NCBI GenBank assembly: GCA_017537345.1
Contig: JAFYKY010000010.1
Coordinates: forward strand, 173,987-237,986
DNA: 64,000 nt
Direction: 5' to 3'
Origin: Clostridia bacterium
GTDB taxonomy: Bacteria; Bacillota; Clostridia; Oscillospirales; CAG-382
Shown here: positions 47,552-55,818 of the stretch, in pieces
Numbering within the stretch: the stretch's first letter is position 1
How the letters are laid out: each line of letters begins with the position of its first letter
The notes under the pieces: model-generated
Told to the model about the DNA's origin: nothing
Seen by the model: the letters and a program-made list of their open reading frames with translations, nothing else
Databases searched by the model: none
Made by a program: the position numbers and the translations under genes

Positions 47552-48453
47552 TACATTCCGTCTATATAGCGGATAGCTGCCAGCGCCGCGGAAGCTCCGT
47601 CCGCAACGGCGGTGGCGATCTGACGGATGTTTTTGCTTCTGCAATCCCCTGCCACGAACACTCCCTTGCAGGATGTGGCGGTATCCTCGCCGGAGGGTAC
47701 GTATCCCCTCTCGTCAAGATTTATAAGGTTTGCGGCAAATTCGTTCTGGGGCACCAGACCGATAGCAACAAACATACCGTCAACAGGCAATACCTTGGTG
47801 CCGTCCTTGCCGGAAATACGGATTCCCTCAAGCTCGGTTTCGCCTACAAGGCCCGTAACCACCGCGCCGGTGATAAATTCCACGTTGGGCTTTGCTTTGA
47901 GAGTATCTATAAGCTTTTGCTCGCCTGTGAAATAATCAAGGTTTTGAACCAAGGTTACCTTTTCACAGCCTTCGGAAAGAAGCACTGCTTCCTGAAGTGC
48001 GGAGTTACCGCCGCCGATAACCGCAACCCGCTTTCCTTTATAAAAAGCTCCGTCGCACACGGCACAGTATGAAATTCCTTCGCCGGTGAAGCGGTTTTCA
48101 CCCTCCACGCCAAGCTGTCTGTGCTTTGCGCCTGCGGCGATAATTACGGTTTTTGCTTCGTACACACCGTATTCGCCGATAGCACGGAAGCCGTCCTTTA
48201 TCTTTTCGATACGGGTTATCTCGTCCGGTTCAAGGTTTGCGCCCTGATTAAGGACCTGACTTACCATAGCATCTGCCAAGGCGGTGCCGGAAACGGTTTC
48301 AAAACCGGGATAGTTTTCGATTCTGGGGGAGAATGTCATCTGCCCGCCGAAAGCCCCTTTTTCCACAACGGTTACTTCTTTTTCACCGCGGCGGGCGTAA
48401 AGGGCGGCGGTGAGCCCCGCAGGGCCCGCCCCGATTACCAGAATATCTGTCAT
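47551..48453 (-). CDS. trxB: Thioredoxin reductase
   Basis: 300 residues. FAD-binding GAGPAGLTAALYARR at the N-terminus, the redox-active CAVC (C130/C133) in GISYCAVCDGAFYKG, NAD(P)-binding GGGNSA, and the closing FVAGDCRSKNIRQIATAVAD. It reduces thioredoxin-like proteins with NADPH. Its start abuts the nrdD stop with no gap, which links it to the redoxin domain fused to NrdD: it is the natural electron source for that reductase (inference). Confidence 0.95.
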   Translation of the reverse strand: MTDILVIGAGPAGLTAALYARRGEKEVTVVEKGAFGGQMTFSPRIENYPGFETVSGTALADAMVSQVLNQGANLEPDEITRIEKIKDGFRAIGEYGVYEAKTVIIAAGAKHRQLGVEGENRFTGEGISYCAVCDGAFYKGKRVAVIGGGNSALQEAVLLSEGCEKVTLVQNLDYFTGEQKLIDTLKAKPNVEFITGAVVTGLVGETELEGIRISGKDGTKVLPVDGMFVAIGLVPQNEFAANLINLDERGYVPSGEDTATSCKGVFVAGDCRSKNIRQIATAVADGASAALAAIRYIDGM

Positions 48454-50844
48454 TTATTTCACCATATCGATATATTTGCGGATGCTGCCTACGCCCACGT
48501 ACTTGGTAACCTCACCCGCATCGGTGGTGATAACCAGAGTGGGAGCCTGCTTTATACCAAGTTCGGTAGCAAGCTCGGCGTTTTCCTCTGCCAACAGCTT
48601 TTCAAAGCCTACGCCTGCTTTTTCAAGCAAAGCTGCCGCTATTTTACAGTTGGGGCAGGTTGCGGTAGCAAACAGAACTGCGGTGCCCTGAGGAGCCGCT
48701 TGTGCTACGGGCTGTTCTTCGCATACGCAGGGCTGTTCTTCGGGTATCTCTACGCCGTCAACACGTGCCATGCTCTTTTCGATATTATAGGATTTTCTTT
48801 CTTTGTATTCCTGAGTCTTACCAACGTTCCAGTTCTGTACGGGACGGTAGTAGCCGGTGATACGGGAGTAAACCTCGGTATCCTCGCCGCAGATGGGGCA
48901 CTTCCACTCTTCACCTGCAATGTAGCCGTGGCTGCGGCATACGGAATATACGGGAGAAAGGGTGTAATAAGGAAGCTTGTAGTTTGCGGAAATCTTGCGT
49001 ACAAGGTCTGCCGCCGCTTTCCAATCGGGAAGCTTTTCGCCCAAGAATGCGTGGAATACGGTACCGGAGGTATAGAGAGTCTGCAGTTCGTCCTGAACGT
49101 CAAGCGCGGTGAAGATATCGTCGGTATAGCCAACGGGCAGGTGGGAGGAATTGGTGTAATAAGGAGTTTCGTTTCCGCCGCCTGCGGTAATGATGTTGGG
49201 ATAGTGCTTGAGGTCGTGCTTTGCAAGACGGTAAGAGGTGGATTCTGCGGGAGTTGCTTCAAGGTTGTAAAGATCGCCGTATTTTTCCTGATAATCGGAA
49301 AGACGTTCGCGCATGTGGTTAAGCACGTCCTTGGTGAACTCCTGCGCCTTTTCGGTGGTAAGGTCTGCTTTTATCCAGTTTGCGTTAAGGCAGGCTTCGT
49401 TCATACCAACAAGACCGATGGTGGAGAAGTGGTTGTTGAAGGTGCCCAGATAACGCTTGGTATAGGGATAAAGTCCCTCGTTCATAAGCTTGGTGATAAC
49501 GGTACGCTTTACCTTGAGAGAACGTGCGGCGATATCCATTACCTTGTTAAGACGGGAATAGAATTCCTTTTCGTCCTTGGAAAGATATGCGATACGGGGA
49601 ATGTTTATGGTAACAACGCCAACGGAACCGGTGGATTCACCGCTGCCGAAGAAGCCGCCGGACTTTTTGCGGAGTTCGCGGAGGTCAAGACGGAGTCTGC
49701 AGCACATGGAGCGTACGTCGCTGGGTTCCATATCGCTGTTTACGTAGTTGGAGAAATAAGGAGTGCCGTATTTGGAGGTCATCTCAAACAACAGACGGTT
49801 GTTTTCGGTTTCGGACCAATCGAAATCTGCGGTGATGGAGTATGTGGGAATAGGATACTGGAAGCCTCTGCCGTTGGCATCGCCTTCGATCATAATTTCG
49901 ATAAACGCTTTGTTTATCATATCCATTTCCGCTTTGCAATCCTTGTACTTAAAGTCCATTTCCTTGCCGCCTACTATTGCGGGAAGCTCTGCAAGGTCTG
50001 CGGGTACGGTCCAGTCCAACGTGATGTTGGAGAAGGGAGCCTGAGTACCCCAGCGGGAGGGAGTATTTACACCGTAGATGAAGGATTCGATACACTTTTT
50101 AACCTGATCGTAGCTCAGGTTATCTACCTTAACGAAGGGAGCGAGATAGGTATCGAAGGAGGAGAACGCCTGCGCACCTGCCCATTCGTTCTGCATAATG
50201 CCCAGGAAGTTTACCATCTGGTTGCAGAGGGTTGCAAGGTGGCTTGCGGGAGAAGAGGTGATCTTGCCGGGAACGCCGCCCAAGCCTTCCTGAATAAGCT
50301 GCTTTAAGGACCAGCCTGCGCAGTAGCCGGTAAGCATGGAAAGATCGTGAATATGAATATCCGCATTAATGTGAGCAGCAGCAACTTCATCGTCGTAAAC
50401 TTCGCTGAGCCAGTAGTTTGCGGTGATAGAACCGGAGTTGTGAAGGATAAGACCGCCTACGGAATAGGTAACGGTGGAATTTTCCTTAACGCGCCAGTCC
50501 GCAACCTTTACGTAATCGTCAACCAGCTTTTTATAGTCGAGAACAGAGCTCTTTACCTGACGGAGCTTTTCTCTGTTGCGGCGGTAGAGAATGTATGCCT
50601 TTGCAACGTCGCCGTAGCCGGACTGGATAAGTACGGATTCTACGCTATCCTGAATATCCTCTACAGATACAAGATCGTCTACTATCTTGCTTTCAAAATC
50701 TGCGGTAACCTTAAGTGCGATAAAATCGATAACCGATATGTTGTAGTTCTTTTCCTGTGCGTCAAAAGCCGCTTTTATAGCGTGAGTGATCTTGGAAATA
50801 TCAAAATCGTTGATTTTTCCGTCTCTTTTAATAACCTGATACAT
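48454..50844 (-). CDS. nrdD: Anaerobic ribonucleoside-triphosphate reductase with fused C-terminal redoxin
   Basis: 796 residues. An ATP-cone (about 1-95) is followed by the class III catalytic barrel, a C-terminal zinc site (VCRSHGYIAGEEWKCPICGE), and the glycyl-radical loop YSRITGYYRP with G near 664. After a Cys-containing linker comes a complete thioredoxin/glutaredoxin-like domain (about 720-796) with CPNC in FATATCPNCKIAAALL. Typical NrdD proteins lack this domain. It makes dNTPs without oxygen; the fused redoxin suggests thiol-linked rather than formate-linked reduction. Two NrdR boxes control its promoter. Confidence 0.96.
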   Translation of the reverse strand: MYQVIKRDGKINDFDISKITHAIKAAFDAQEKNYNISVIDFIALKVTADFESKIVDDLVSVEDIQDSVESVLIQSGYGDVAKAYILYRRNREKLRQVKSSVLDYKKLVDDYVKVADWRVKENSTVTYSVGGLILHNSGSITANYWLSEVYDDEVAAAHINADIHIHDLSMLTGYCAGWSLKQLIQEGLGGVPGKITSSPASHLATLCNQMVNFLGIMQNEWAGAQAFSSFDTYLAPFVKVDNLSYDQVKKCIESFIYGVNTPSRWGTQAPFSNITLDWTVPADLAELPAIVGGKEMDFKYKDCKAEMDMINKAFIEIMIEGDANGRGFQYPIPTYSITADFDWSETENNRLLFEMTSKYGTPYFSNYVNSDMEPSDVRSMCCRLRLDLRELRKKSGGFFGSGESTGSVGVVTINIPRIAYLSKDEKEFYSRLNKVMDIAARSLKVKRTVITKLMNEGLYPYTKRYLGTFNNHFSTIGLVGMNEACLNANWIKADLTTEKAQEFTKDVLNHMRERLSDYQEKYGDLYNLEATPAESTSYRLAKHDLKHYPNIITAGGGNETPYYTNSSHLPVGYTDDIFTALDVQDELQTLYTSGTVFHAFLGEKLPDWKAAADLVRKISANYKLPYYTLSPVYSVCRSHGYIAGEEWKCPICGEDTEVYSRITGYYRPVQNWNVGKTQEYKERKSYNIEKSMARVDGVEIPEEQPCVCEEQPVAQAAPQGTAVLFATATCPNCKIAAALLEKAGVGFEKLLAEENAELATELGIKQAPTLVITTDAGEVTKYVGVGSIRKYIDMVK

Positions 50845-50889
50845 TTTCCTGCTCCTTTTTAGTTTCTTTTTTATTTGTCAGCGAGATTG

Positions 50890-50943
50890 AGTATATCACA
50901 CGATTTCGTGTTTGTCAATAGGCAAACACACTATATATTGTGT
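50890..50943 (-). promoter_or_regulatory. nrdD promoter with two NrdR boxes
   Basis: Read leftward: TTGACA (50913-50918), 17-bp spacer, TATACT (50890-50895). ACACGATTTCGTGT (50898-50911) fills the spacer and ACACTATATATTGTGT (50928-50943) lies upstream of the -35. Their centres are 31 bp apart, three helical turns, as expected for cooperative NrdR binding. NrdR represses nrd genes when (d)ATP is sufficient. Confidence 0.92.
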
Positions 50944-50968
50944 TTTTGCAAAAATTTTGGGCAAAAAT

Positions 50969-50995
50969 TTCTCCCCGATGTTTGTTCGGGGAGAA
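50969..50995 (-). terminator. Terminator between nrdG and nrdD
   Basis: 10-bp stem TTCTCCCCGA / TCGGGGAGAA, read leftward followed by ATTTTTG. It separates the nrdG transcript (and the structured element) from the nrdD promoter. Confidence 0.85.
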
Positions 50996-51009
50996 TTGTT
51001 GTATAGTTA

Positions 51010-51124
51010 ACGAGATCACCAAACAGAATTGTTTTTCGTTACGGCTCGCGTGCAGGTGTTTGTTTCGTCAAAGGTGACCCACACCCATTGTTCATAACGG
51101 ATGTGCTAAATATTTTGATCTCGT
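51010..51124. ncRNA. Unassigned structured intergenic element between nrdG and nrdD
   Basis: Four nested pairings: outer ACGAGATCA (51010-51018) with TGATCTCGT (51116-51124), CGTTA (51037-51041) with TAACG (51095-51099), GGTGT (51055-51059) with ACACC (51081-51085), and the apical GTCA-AAGG-TGAC (51067-51078). Read leftward it lies downstream of nrdG and ahead of a terminator. Could be a small RNA or a 3' UTR structure; strand is undetermined, and no Rfam family comes to mind. Confidence 0.45.
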
Positions 51125-51152
51125 ATCGAGCTTGCGGGTTTTCGTTTTACCG

Positions 51153-51839
51153 TTATACTCCTCTTAATTGTGCGTTCGGGACGAATTCTCTTGCGGCTTG
51201 CAAAAGAAGGTTCATTTCCTCCCCCGAAAGACCTTGGCAGGCAGGGTCGATAAGGGCGCTGGAATCCACAAAGTTTTGCAGAAAATATTTTTCCTCCCCG
51301 CTAATAAGGGACGCAAGCTCTTTTATACTTTCTTCCGTATGATAGCCCTTTACACAGGTGGTGCGGAACTCGTGGTCGATAACCGAAGTGCGCAGGATTT
51401 CTATGCTTTCACGCACCTTTTCCGTATCCGCTTTAACGCCGCAGGTGAGAGAATACAGAGGCAGACTGTTTTTAATATCCATTGCCACGTAATCTGCAAG
51501 ACCTAAGCGCAAAATCTCTTTTAATTTTGCGGGGAAAAATCCGTTTGTATCCAATTTGACTTTAAATCCCGCTTCCTTTATCTTTGAAAGGAATGGGATG
51601 ATATCCCCTCTGAGCAGAGGCTCGCCCCCCGTAACGCAGACTCCGTCCAAAAGACCGCCACGGGTGGAAAGGAAGGAAAAGAATTTTTCCTCCGTCATTA
51701 AAATTTCCGGCTTTTCAAGCACGAGTGAGGAATTGTGGCAAAAGGGGCACCGCAGGTTGCACCCTGCCAGAAAAACCGTGCAGGCGCAATGACCGGGGTA
51801 ATCCAAAAGTGTGAGCTTTTGTATGCCGTTTATATCCAT
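51153..51839 (-). CDS. nrdG: Anaerobic ribonucleotide reductase activating protein (radical SAM)
   Basis: 228 residues. The radical-SAM cluster motif CNLRCPFC supplies C27, C31 and C34 (CxxxCxxC), followed by the GGEP-type motif in VTGGEPLLRGD. It is of the longer NrdG2-like type (CHNSSLVLEKPEILMTEEKF; VAMDIKNSLPLYSLT). It generates the glycyl radical on NrdD using S-adenosylmethionine. GGAGGG precedes the start. Transcribed ahead of nrdD but separated from it by a terminator, so the pair is not strictly one transcript. Confidence 0.92.
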   Translation of the reverse strand: MDINGIQKLTLLDYPGHCACTVFLAGCNLRCPFCHNSSLVLEKPEILMTEEKFFSFLSTRGGLLDGVCVTGGEPLLRGDIIPFLSKIKEAGFKVKLDTNGFFPAKLKEILRLGLADYVAMDIKNSLPLYSLTCGVKADTEKVRESIEILRTSVIDHEFRTTCVKGYHTEESIKELASLISGEEKYFLQNFVDSSALIDPACQGLSGEEMNLLLQAAREFVPNAQLRGV

Positions 51840-51854
51840 AAATATCCCTCCTTA

Positions 51855-51958
51855 GGAGAACTATGAACGAGGAACTATGAACTATGAACTAATGGTTGAT
51901 TTTTGTTCTGCGAACAAAAATCTTCCGAAGTTCCTTCATTCTTCATTCTTCATTTTTT
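51855..51958. repeat. Short tandem and palindromic repeats ahead of nrdG
   Basis: Tandem GAACTATGAAC-type units (51858-51892), a perfect 11-bp hairpin GATTTTTGTTC / GAACAAAAATC (51897-51921), and a CATTCTTCATTCTTCATT run. Related ACGAGAAACTATG strings appear at 23689 and 52968, suggesting a small dispersed repeat. The nrdG promoter (TTGCTT 51982-51987, 17-bp spacer, TATAAT 51959-51964, leftward) lies just to the right. Confidence 0.5.
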
Positions 51959-51994
51959 ATTATACACCATACCCCGCTTAAAAGCAACTTTTTA

Positions 51995-52023
51995 TTGACA
52001 CGTTTTTTTGCTTGGTGTAAAAT
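51995..52023 (+). promoter_or_regulatory. galM promoter
   Basis: TTGACA (51995-52000), 17-bp spacer, TAAAAT (52018-52023), 25 bp before the start codon. Confidence 0.75.
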
Positions 52024-52047
52024 ACCCTAAACGGAGGGATATATAAT

Positions 52048-52965
52048 ATGGTAACAAAAAGAGATTTTTTCGGATACGATGAATACACCCTTGAAACAGA
52101 CTGCTTGTCTGTTTCTGTGATCACCCTCGGCGCGGCGGTAAGAAAAATTGTTTTTAAAAACAGAAATATTGTTTTGGGATATGACACGGCGGAGGAATAT
52201 TTAACCACCACCTGCTACCCCGGCGCGCTGGTGGGCAGATATGCAAACAGAATTAAAGAAGGAAAAATAAATATAAACGGCAAGGAATATTCCCTTGATA
52301 AAAACAACGGCGCAAACCACCTGCACGGGGGCTTTAACGGAAGCGACAAAAAGCGGTGGGATGTTGTAAATACCGATGATAACAGCGTTTTTATGGAATG
52401 CTTGCTTAAAGACGGTGAATGCGGATACCCCGGAAACCTTAAAATGGGGGTTAAATATACAGTAAAAAGCAACACCCTGCGTATAGATTTTTACGGCGTG
52501 TGCGACGAGGATACAATATACGCACCCACCACCCACACCTATTTTAACCTTGGGGGCACCCCTACCGTACACGGCACGGCGATAAAGATAAATGCAGACA
52601 AATACGTGGCGGTGGACGATGAGCTTATCCCCACGGAAGTGAAAAAAACAGAAGGAACGTTTGATTTTAAAAAGGGAAAAGTTTTGGAAGAAAACTATGA
52701 CCACTGCTTTATATTGCGGGGAGGCGAAAACGCATTTTCCGCAGAGGCAGGGGGAATAAAAATGAGCTTTGATACAGACTTTCCCGCATTGCAGCTTTAT
52801 ACCGGCGAATTTTTAAAGGACGGATTTTCAAAAAATTCCGGCTTTGCCGCAGAACCGGAATATTGCCCCGACAGCCCAAACAGACCCGAATTCCTATCCC
52901 CCCTGCTTAAAAAGGGAGAAGAGTTTTGTAAATACGTAGAGTATACGTTCAACGAGGAACGATGA
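52048..52965 (+). CDS. galM: Aldose 1-epimerase (mutarotase)
   Basis: 305 residues. GalM-family landmarks: YPGALVGRYANRIKEGK, NNGANHLHGG, the catalytic-His block TTHTYFNLGG and the acidic C-terminal FAAEPEYCPDSPNRPE. It interconverts alpha and beta anomers of aldohexoses such as galactose or glucose, in the cytoplasm (no signal peptide). Monocistronic. Preceded by GGAGGG. Confidence 0.93.
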   Translation: MVTKRDFFGYDEYTLETDCLSVSVITLGAAVRKIVFKNRNIVLGYDTAEEYLTTTCYPGALVGRYANRIKEGKININGKEYSLDKNNGANHLHGGFNGSDKKRWDVVNTDDNSVFMECLLKDGECGYPGNLKMGVKYTVKSNTLRIDFYGVCDEDTIYAPTTHTYFNLGGTPTVHGTAIKINADKYVAVDDELIPTEVKKTEGTFDFKKGKVLEENYDHCFILRGGENAFSAEAGGIKMSFDTDFPALQLYTGEFLKDGFSKNSGFAAEPEYCPDSPNRPEFLSPLLKKGEEFCKYVEYTFNEER

Positions 52966-53060
52966 ACGAAAAACGAGAAACTATGGTAGTTTTTTGCGTG
53001 ACGCAAAAAACAAAATAATTGTTATTGATGTGTAACGTCTATAGCAGCTGTGGTTTGGAA

Positions 53061-53160
53061 TGAGCGATGGTAAAACGGCACAGAAGGCGTTTTTAGGAGT
53101 GGGGAGCTGTAGTATCCTACTGCCCCCCGAGTAAAAACGTCTAAAAAACGCGATAAAAAC
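53061..53160 (+). ncRNA. Structured dispersed element, copy B
   Basis: Starts with GAGCGATGG. Outer stem CGTTTTTA (53088-53095) with TAAAAACG (53132-53139); inner stems GGGG / CCCC and GTAG-TATC-CTAC (53109-53120). The outer-stem sequence differs entirely from copies A and C yet pairs perfectly. Followed by CTAAAAAACGCG and a terminator hairpin. Lies in the 378-bp gap between galM and the solute-binding protein gene. Confidence 0.6.
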
Positions 53161-53164
53161 AAAA

Positions 53165-53200
53165 AAAGGAATTCGTTTTTTGCGAATTCCTTTCCTTTTT
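53165..53200 (+). terminator. Terminator hairpin after element copy B
   Basis: 11-bp stem AAAGGAATTCG / CGAATTCCTTT with a 7-nt loop, followed by CCTTTTT. Confidence 0.75.
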
Positions 53201-53204
53201 AATT

Positions 53205-53340
53205 TGATGCGGACAGACGGCGGGGTTCCCCGCAAAACCGCAGGTTTTGTGGGGTGCCTTCGAGGACGTCTGTCCCTACGGGTGAACGAAAACCATTATT
53301 TCAACTGTCGCGTTTTTGGTCTGTGTTATTTTACCGAGCG
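53205..53340. repeat. Nested palindromes and second conserved segment
   Basis: GGACAGACG (53211-53219) pairs with CGTCTGTCC (53267-53275), which runs into CTAC; between them sits CCCCGCAAAACCGCAGGTTT then TGTGGGG, shared inverted with 16.8 kb. At 53310-53340, GCGTTTTTGGTCTGTGTTAT and the following CGAGCG closely match 63786-63817, so copies A and B share both ends of a larger composite element. Confidence 0.6.
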
Positions 53341-53343
53341 CCA

Positions 53344-55698
53344 TTAGTAATTGAAGTTATTGTCGCTTTCCGATACATACACACTCCACTCCTCATCATT
53401 ATACACAAACTTCATATAGCGCATGCCGCCGAAGCCGATATTCTGTACGTAGGTCTGGGTGGCGTTTTCGGTTTTTCTGCCGTTAAGAGAAGCGGAAACG
53501 CGGTAATACAGCGGTGTGGTAAAGCACTGCTCCAGAATACCTCTTTCCAACGCCGCAAGGATATCTATGCGGGTCTGCAGAGGCGCGGATGCGTATTCGC
53601 CTGCGGAAAGGGCGATATACCAATCGGTAAAGGTTTTGGTTATCTCCTCTTCCTCTACGGTTACGGTTAAAAATTCCTTTTCCCCGTCAAAGCCGTATTC
53701 ATAATGCTTATCGTTTACGCAATAACATTCCATAAGGGAGAAGGGGTCCATAGCGTTGCCGCCCCAAGTGGAAACGATTATATCCGTAAGCCCACGCTTG
53801 CAGTTTTCGTAAAAATTACTGTCTGCCTTTAAAACTATGCTTATTCTGCCCTCCAGCGGAGTGCCCATGGCGGCGTTCTGCACTGCGGTATTAATAAACG
53901 CAACCACGTTTCTGTTTGCTTCATCGTCACGGGCTACGGAAAGCTCAAGAACGATATTATCCGTTTCGGAGATATTTTCGTCCTTAAGACAGCTTTTGTA
54001 TGCGGATTCAAGCAGTTTCTTTGCCTGATCAAGGTCGTATCCCGTTATTTCCGCCACGTTGTTTACCCCGTAAAATTTGCACAGAGCATCCTTTGCGGCG
54101 GCGTTTTCGCGGTAGAGCGCTCCCGTTTCGGGATTGCAAACGTACATATAGTTATAAAGACCGTACCCTGCTTCGTGGGTGGCGGTACATTCTTCGCAAA
54201 ATTCTTCTCTGTTAATGGCAAGAGAGATCGCCTTGCGGAAATCCTTGTACGCCAGAATGGATTTGTTTATTCCCTCGCTCTCTCTTTTTTTGAGCGCTTC
54301 TATACTGCCGTTAAAAGAAAGCTTGGATGTGAAATCCTGAGGAGTGAAAAGCAGATATTTGGAGTTTTCGTATTTTTCCATATCGCTTGCGGAAAGAGAA
54401 ACTCTGTCTAACTTGCCTGCGGTAAAATCCGCCAGCGCCTGCGCGGAATCAGTTATAACGGCGCAGTTTACCGTGGTGGCGGCAAACTGTCCCTCGTGGT
54501 TTCCGTCGGAATAGCCGTACCAATTTTCGTTGCGCTCAAGCACAAAGACCTTGCCCGAAGCGTAGGTCACCAGCTTGTAAGGCCCATAGGAAGAATAGGA
54601 TGCTCCCGTGGTGGCGTAGGCTGATCTGTCTTTTTCGTAAATATCCTTTTTTACTATAAAATTGGTGGTAAGGTTGTATTTTACCAAAAAAGGCTCTACG
54701 TGGTTTTTAAGTATAAGTGTTATTTCGTATTCGCCGGTTTTTAAAAATCCTACCTTGGACCAATCTACCGAAGAATACACTCCGTCCCCGTAATAAACGT
54801 AGGCGGCAAGATGCTTTCTGGCTTCGTAGCCCCATTTCGCGCTGCCGGTGAAGGAAAACAGCAGAGATATGCTTTTATCCGTAACGGGAACGTAACCGTT
54901 TTCATCCGCCAGCTCACGCAGATCCACTATGCAGGAAGCAAAGTCCTTTTTGCCCGATTCTTCGTACCAGCCCTGAATTGAATATCCGTTAAGGCTTGTT
55001 AAGGGGCTGTCCAGCGTAAAGACTATAGGAGTTCCCTCGGCGGTGTATACCCCGTCCTCTCCCTTTTCCCAGGTATCGAAGGGGTGGACGTATTCTCCGT
55101 TTACCATATTATCGCGGTAGATAGGTGTGCCCGCTTTATCGTTGTTATAATATTCGTAGCCGTTTATGAGGGCAAGAGTGCCCGTGGTGTAATCGGATGC
55201 GCGGTAGTTCTTACTGCCGCTGTCCAGAAGCTGCTGCATAGAGTACAGATAGGTATCCGCGTTTATGGGGGTGCCGTCCTCCCAGCAGGCGGCGGAATTG
55301 AGGGCAATTTTGTATGCATAACCCGCCGTTGCATCCGCAGGGATAGGCCATTTTCCGCTCTTGGCATACTGCTCCGTAACGTCAACAGGGTCGGAAGCCG
55401 CCATTTCCCAAACCATCTCGTAGCCTTCGCCGCTTTCATCGAGAATAAAATCGTAAAGTCCCATCTGGGTAAGGGAAAGTATATATTTATCCTCGTCCGT
55501 CTTCCAGTTGAAGGGGCTCCAAGTGGAAGGCGCCTCCTCCAGATAATCGTTATAAGTATAAGTGGGGTTGGTTACAACGCCGCCCACGGATTCCTGAGGA
55601 ACGCTCTCCTGAGGAGGCGTTTCGGTTTCGCAGGAGGAGGCAAACGCCGCAAACAGCATTACCGTTCCCAAAAACAACGCAAAAAATTTTTTGTTCAT
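53344..55698 (-). CDS. Extracellular solute-binding lipoprotein, family 5 (oligopeptide/nickel type)
   Basis: 784 residues, longer than most family 5 proteins. Signal peptide with lipobox ASSC, then a Pro/Gln/Glu linker. Family 5 blocks are visible: WEDGTPINADTYLYSMQQLL, the ...YGPYKLVTYASGKVFVLERN segment, FRKAISLAINREEFCEECTA and the VAFINTAVQNAAMG region. It should capture peptides or similar ligands for an ABC importer, but no permease or ATPase genes are adjacent, so it acts with a remote transporter or as an orphan receptor. Confidence 0.88.
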   Translation of the reverse strand: MNKKFFALFLGTVMLFAAFASSCETETPPQESVPQESVGGVVTNPTYTYNDYLEEAPSTWSPFNWKTDEDKYILSLTQMGLYDFILDESGEGYEMVWEMAASDPVDVTEQYAKSGKWPIPADATAGYAYKIALNSAACWEDGTPINADTYLYSMQQLLDSGSKNYRASDYTTGTLALINGYEYYNNDKAGTPIYRDNMVNGEYVHPFDTWEKGEDGVYTAEGTPIVFTLDSPLTSLNGYSIQGWYEESGKKDFASCIVDLRELADENGYVPVTDKSISLLFSFTGSAKWGYEARKHLAAYVYYGDGVYSSVDWSKVGFLKTGEYEITLILKNHVEPFLVKYNLTTNFIVKKDIYEKDRSAYATTGASYSSYGPYKLVTYASGKVFVLERNENWYGYSDGNHEGQFAATTVNCAVITDSAQALADFTAGKLDRVSLSASDMEKYENSKYLLFTPQDFTSKLSFNGSIEALKKRESEGINKSILAYKDFRKAISLAINREEFCEECTATHEAGYGLYNYMYVCNPETGALYRENAAAKDALCKFYGVNNVAEITGYDLDQAKKLLESAYKSCLKDENISETDNIVLELSVARDDEANRNVVAFINTAVQNAAMGTPLEGRISIVLKADSNFYENCKRGLTDIIVSTWGGNAMDPFSLMECYCVNDKHYEYGFDGEKEFLTVTVEEEEITKTFTDWYIALSAGEYASAPLQTRIDILAALERGILEQCFTTPLYYRVSASLNGRKTENATQTYVQNIGFGGMRYMKFVYNDEEWSVYVSESDNNFNY

Positions 55699-55737
55699 AT
55701 ATATCCTTCTCGTCTGTAATAATCTTACGTTTCCTAC

Positions 55738-55766
55738 ATTATATAATAATATGTCGATTTTGTCAA
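55738..55766 (-). promoter_or_regulatory. Promoter of the solute-binding lipoprotein gene
   Basis: Read leftward: TTGACA (55761-55766), 17-bp spacer, TATAAT (55738-55743). Confidence 0.82.
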
Positions 55767-55818
55767 CATTTGGGCTTTGCCTCCCCTTTGCCCCGCCCGA
55801 AAAAATTGAAATTCCCTA

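Noticed and set aside
48121..50307. A 728-codon plus-strand frame
   Set aside because: Antisense of nrdD and trxB; no start context and no domains.
51010..51124. Possible tRNA, SRP RNA or hammerhead ribozyme (a GACGAAAC string is present)
   Set aside because: No acceptor/T-arm sequence, no SRP apical motif, and no CUGANGA core; it stays an unassigned structure.
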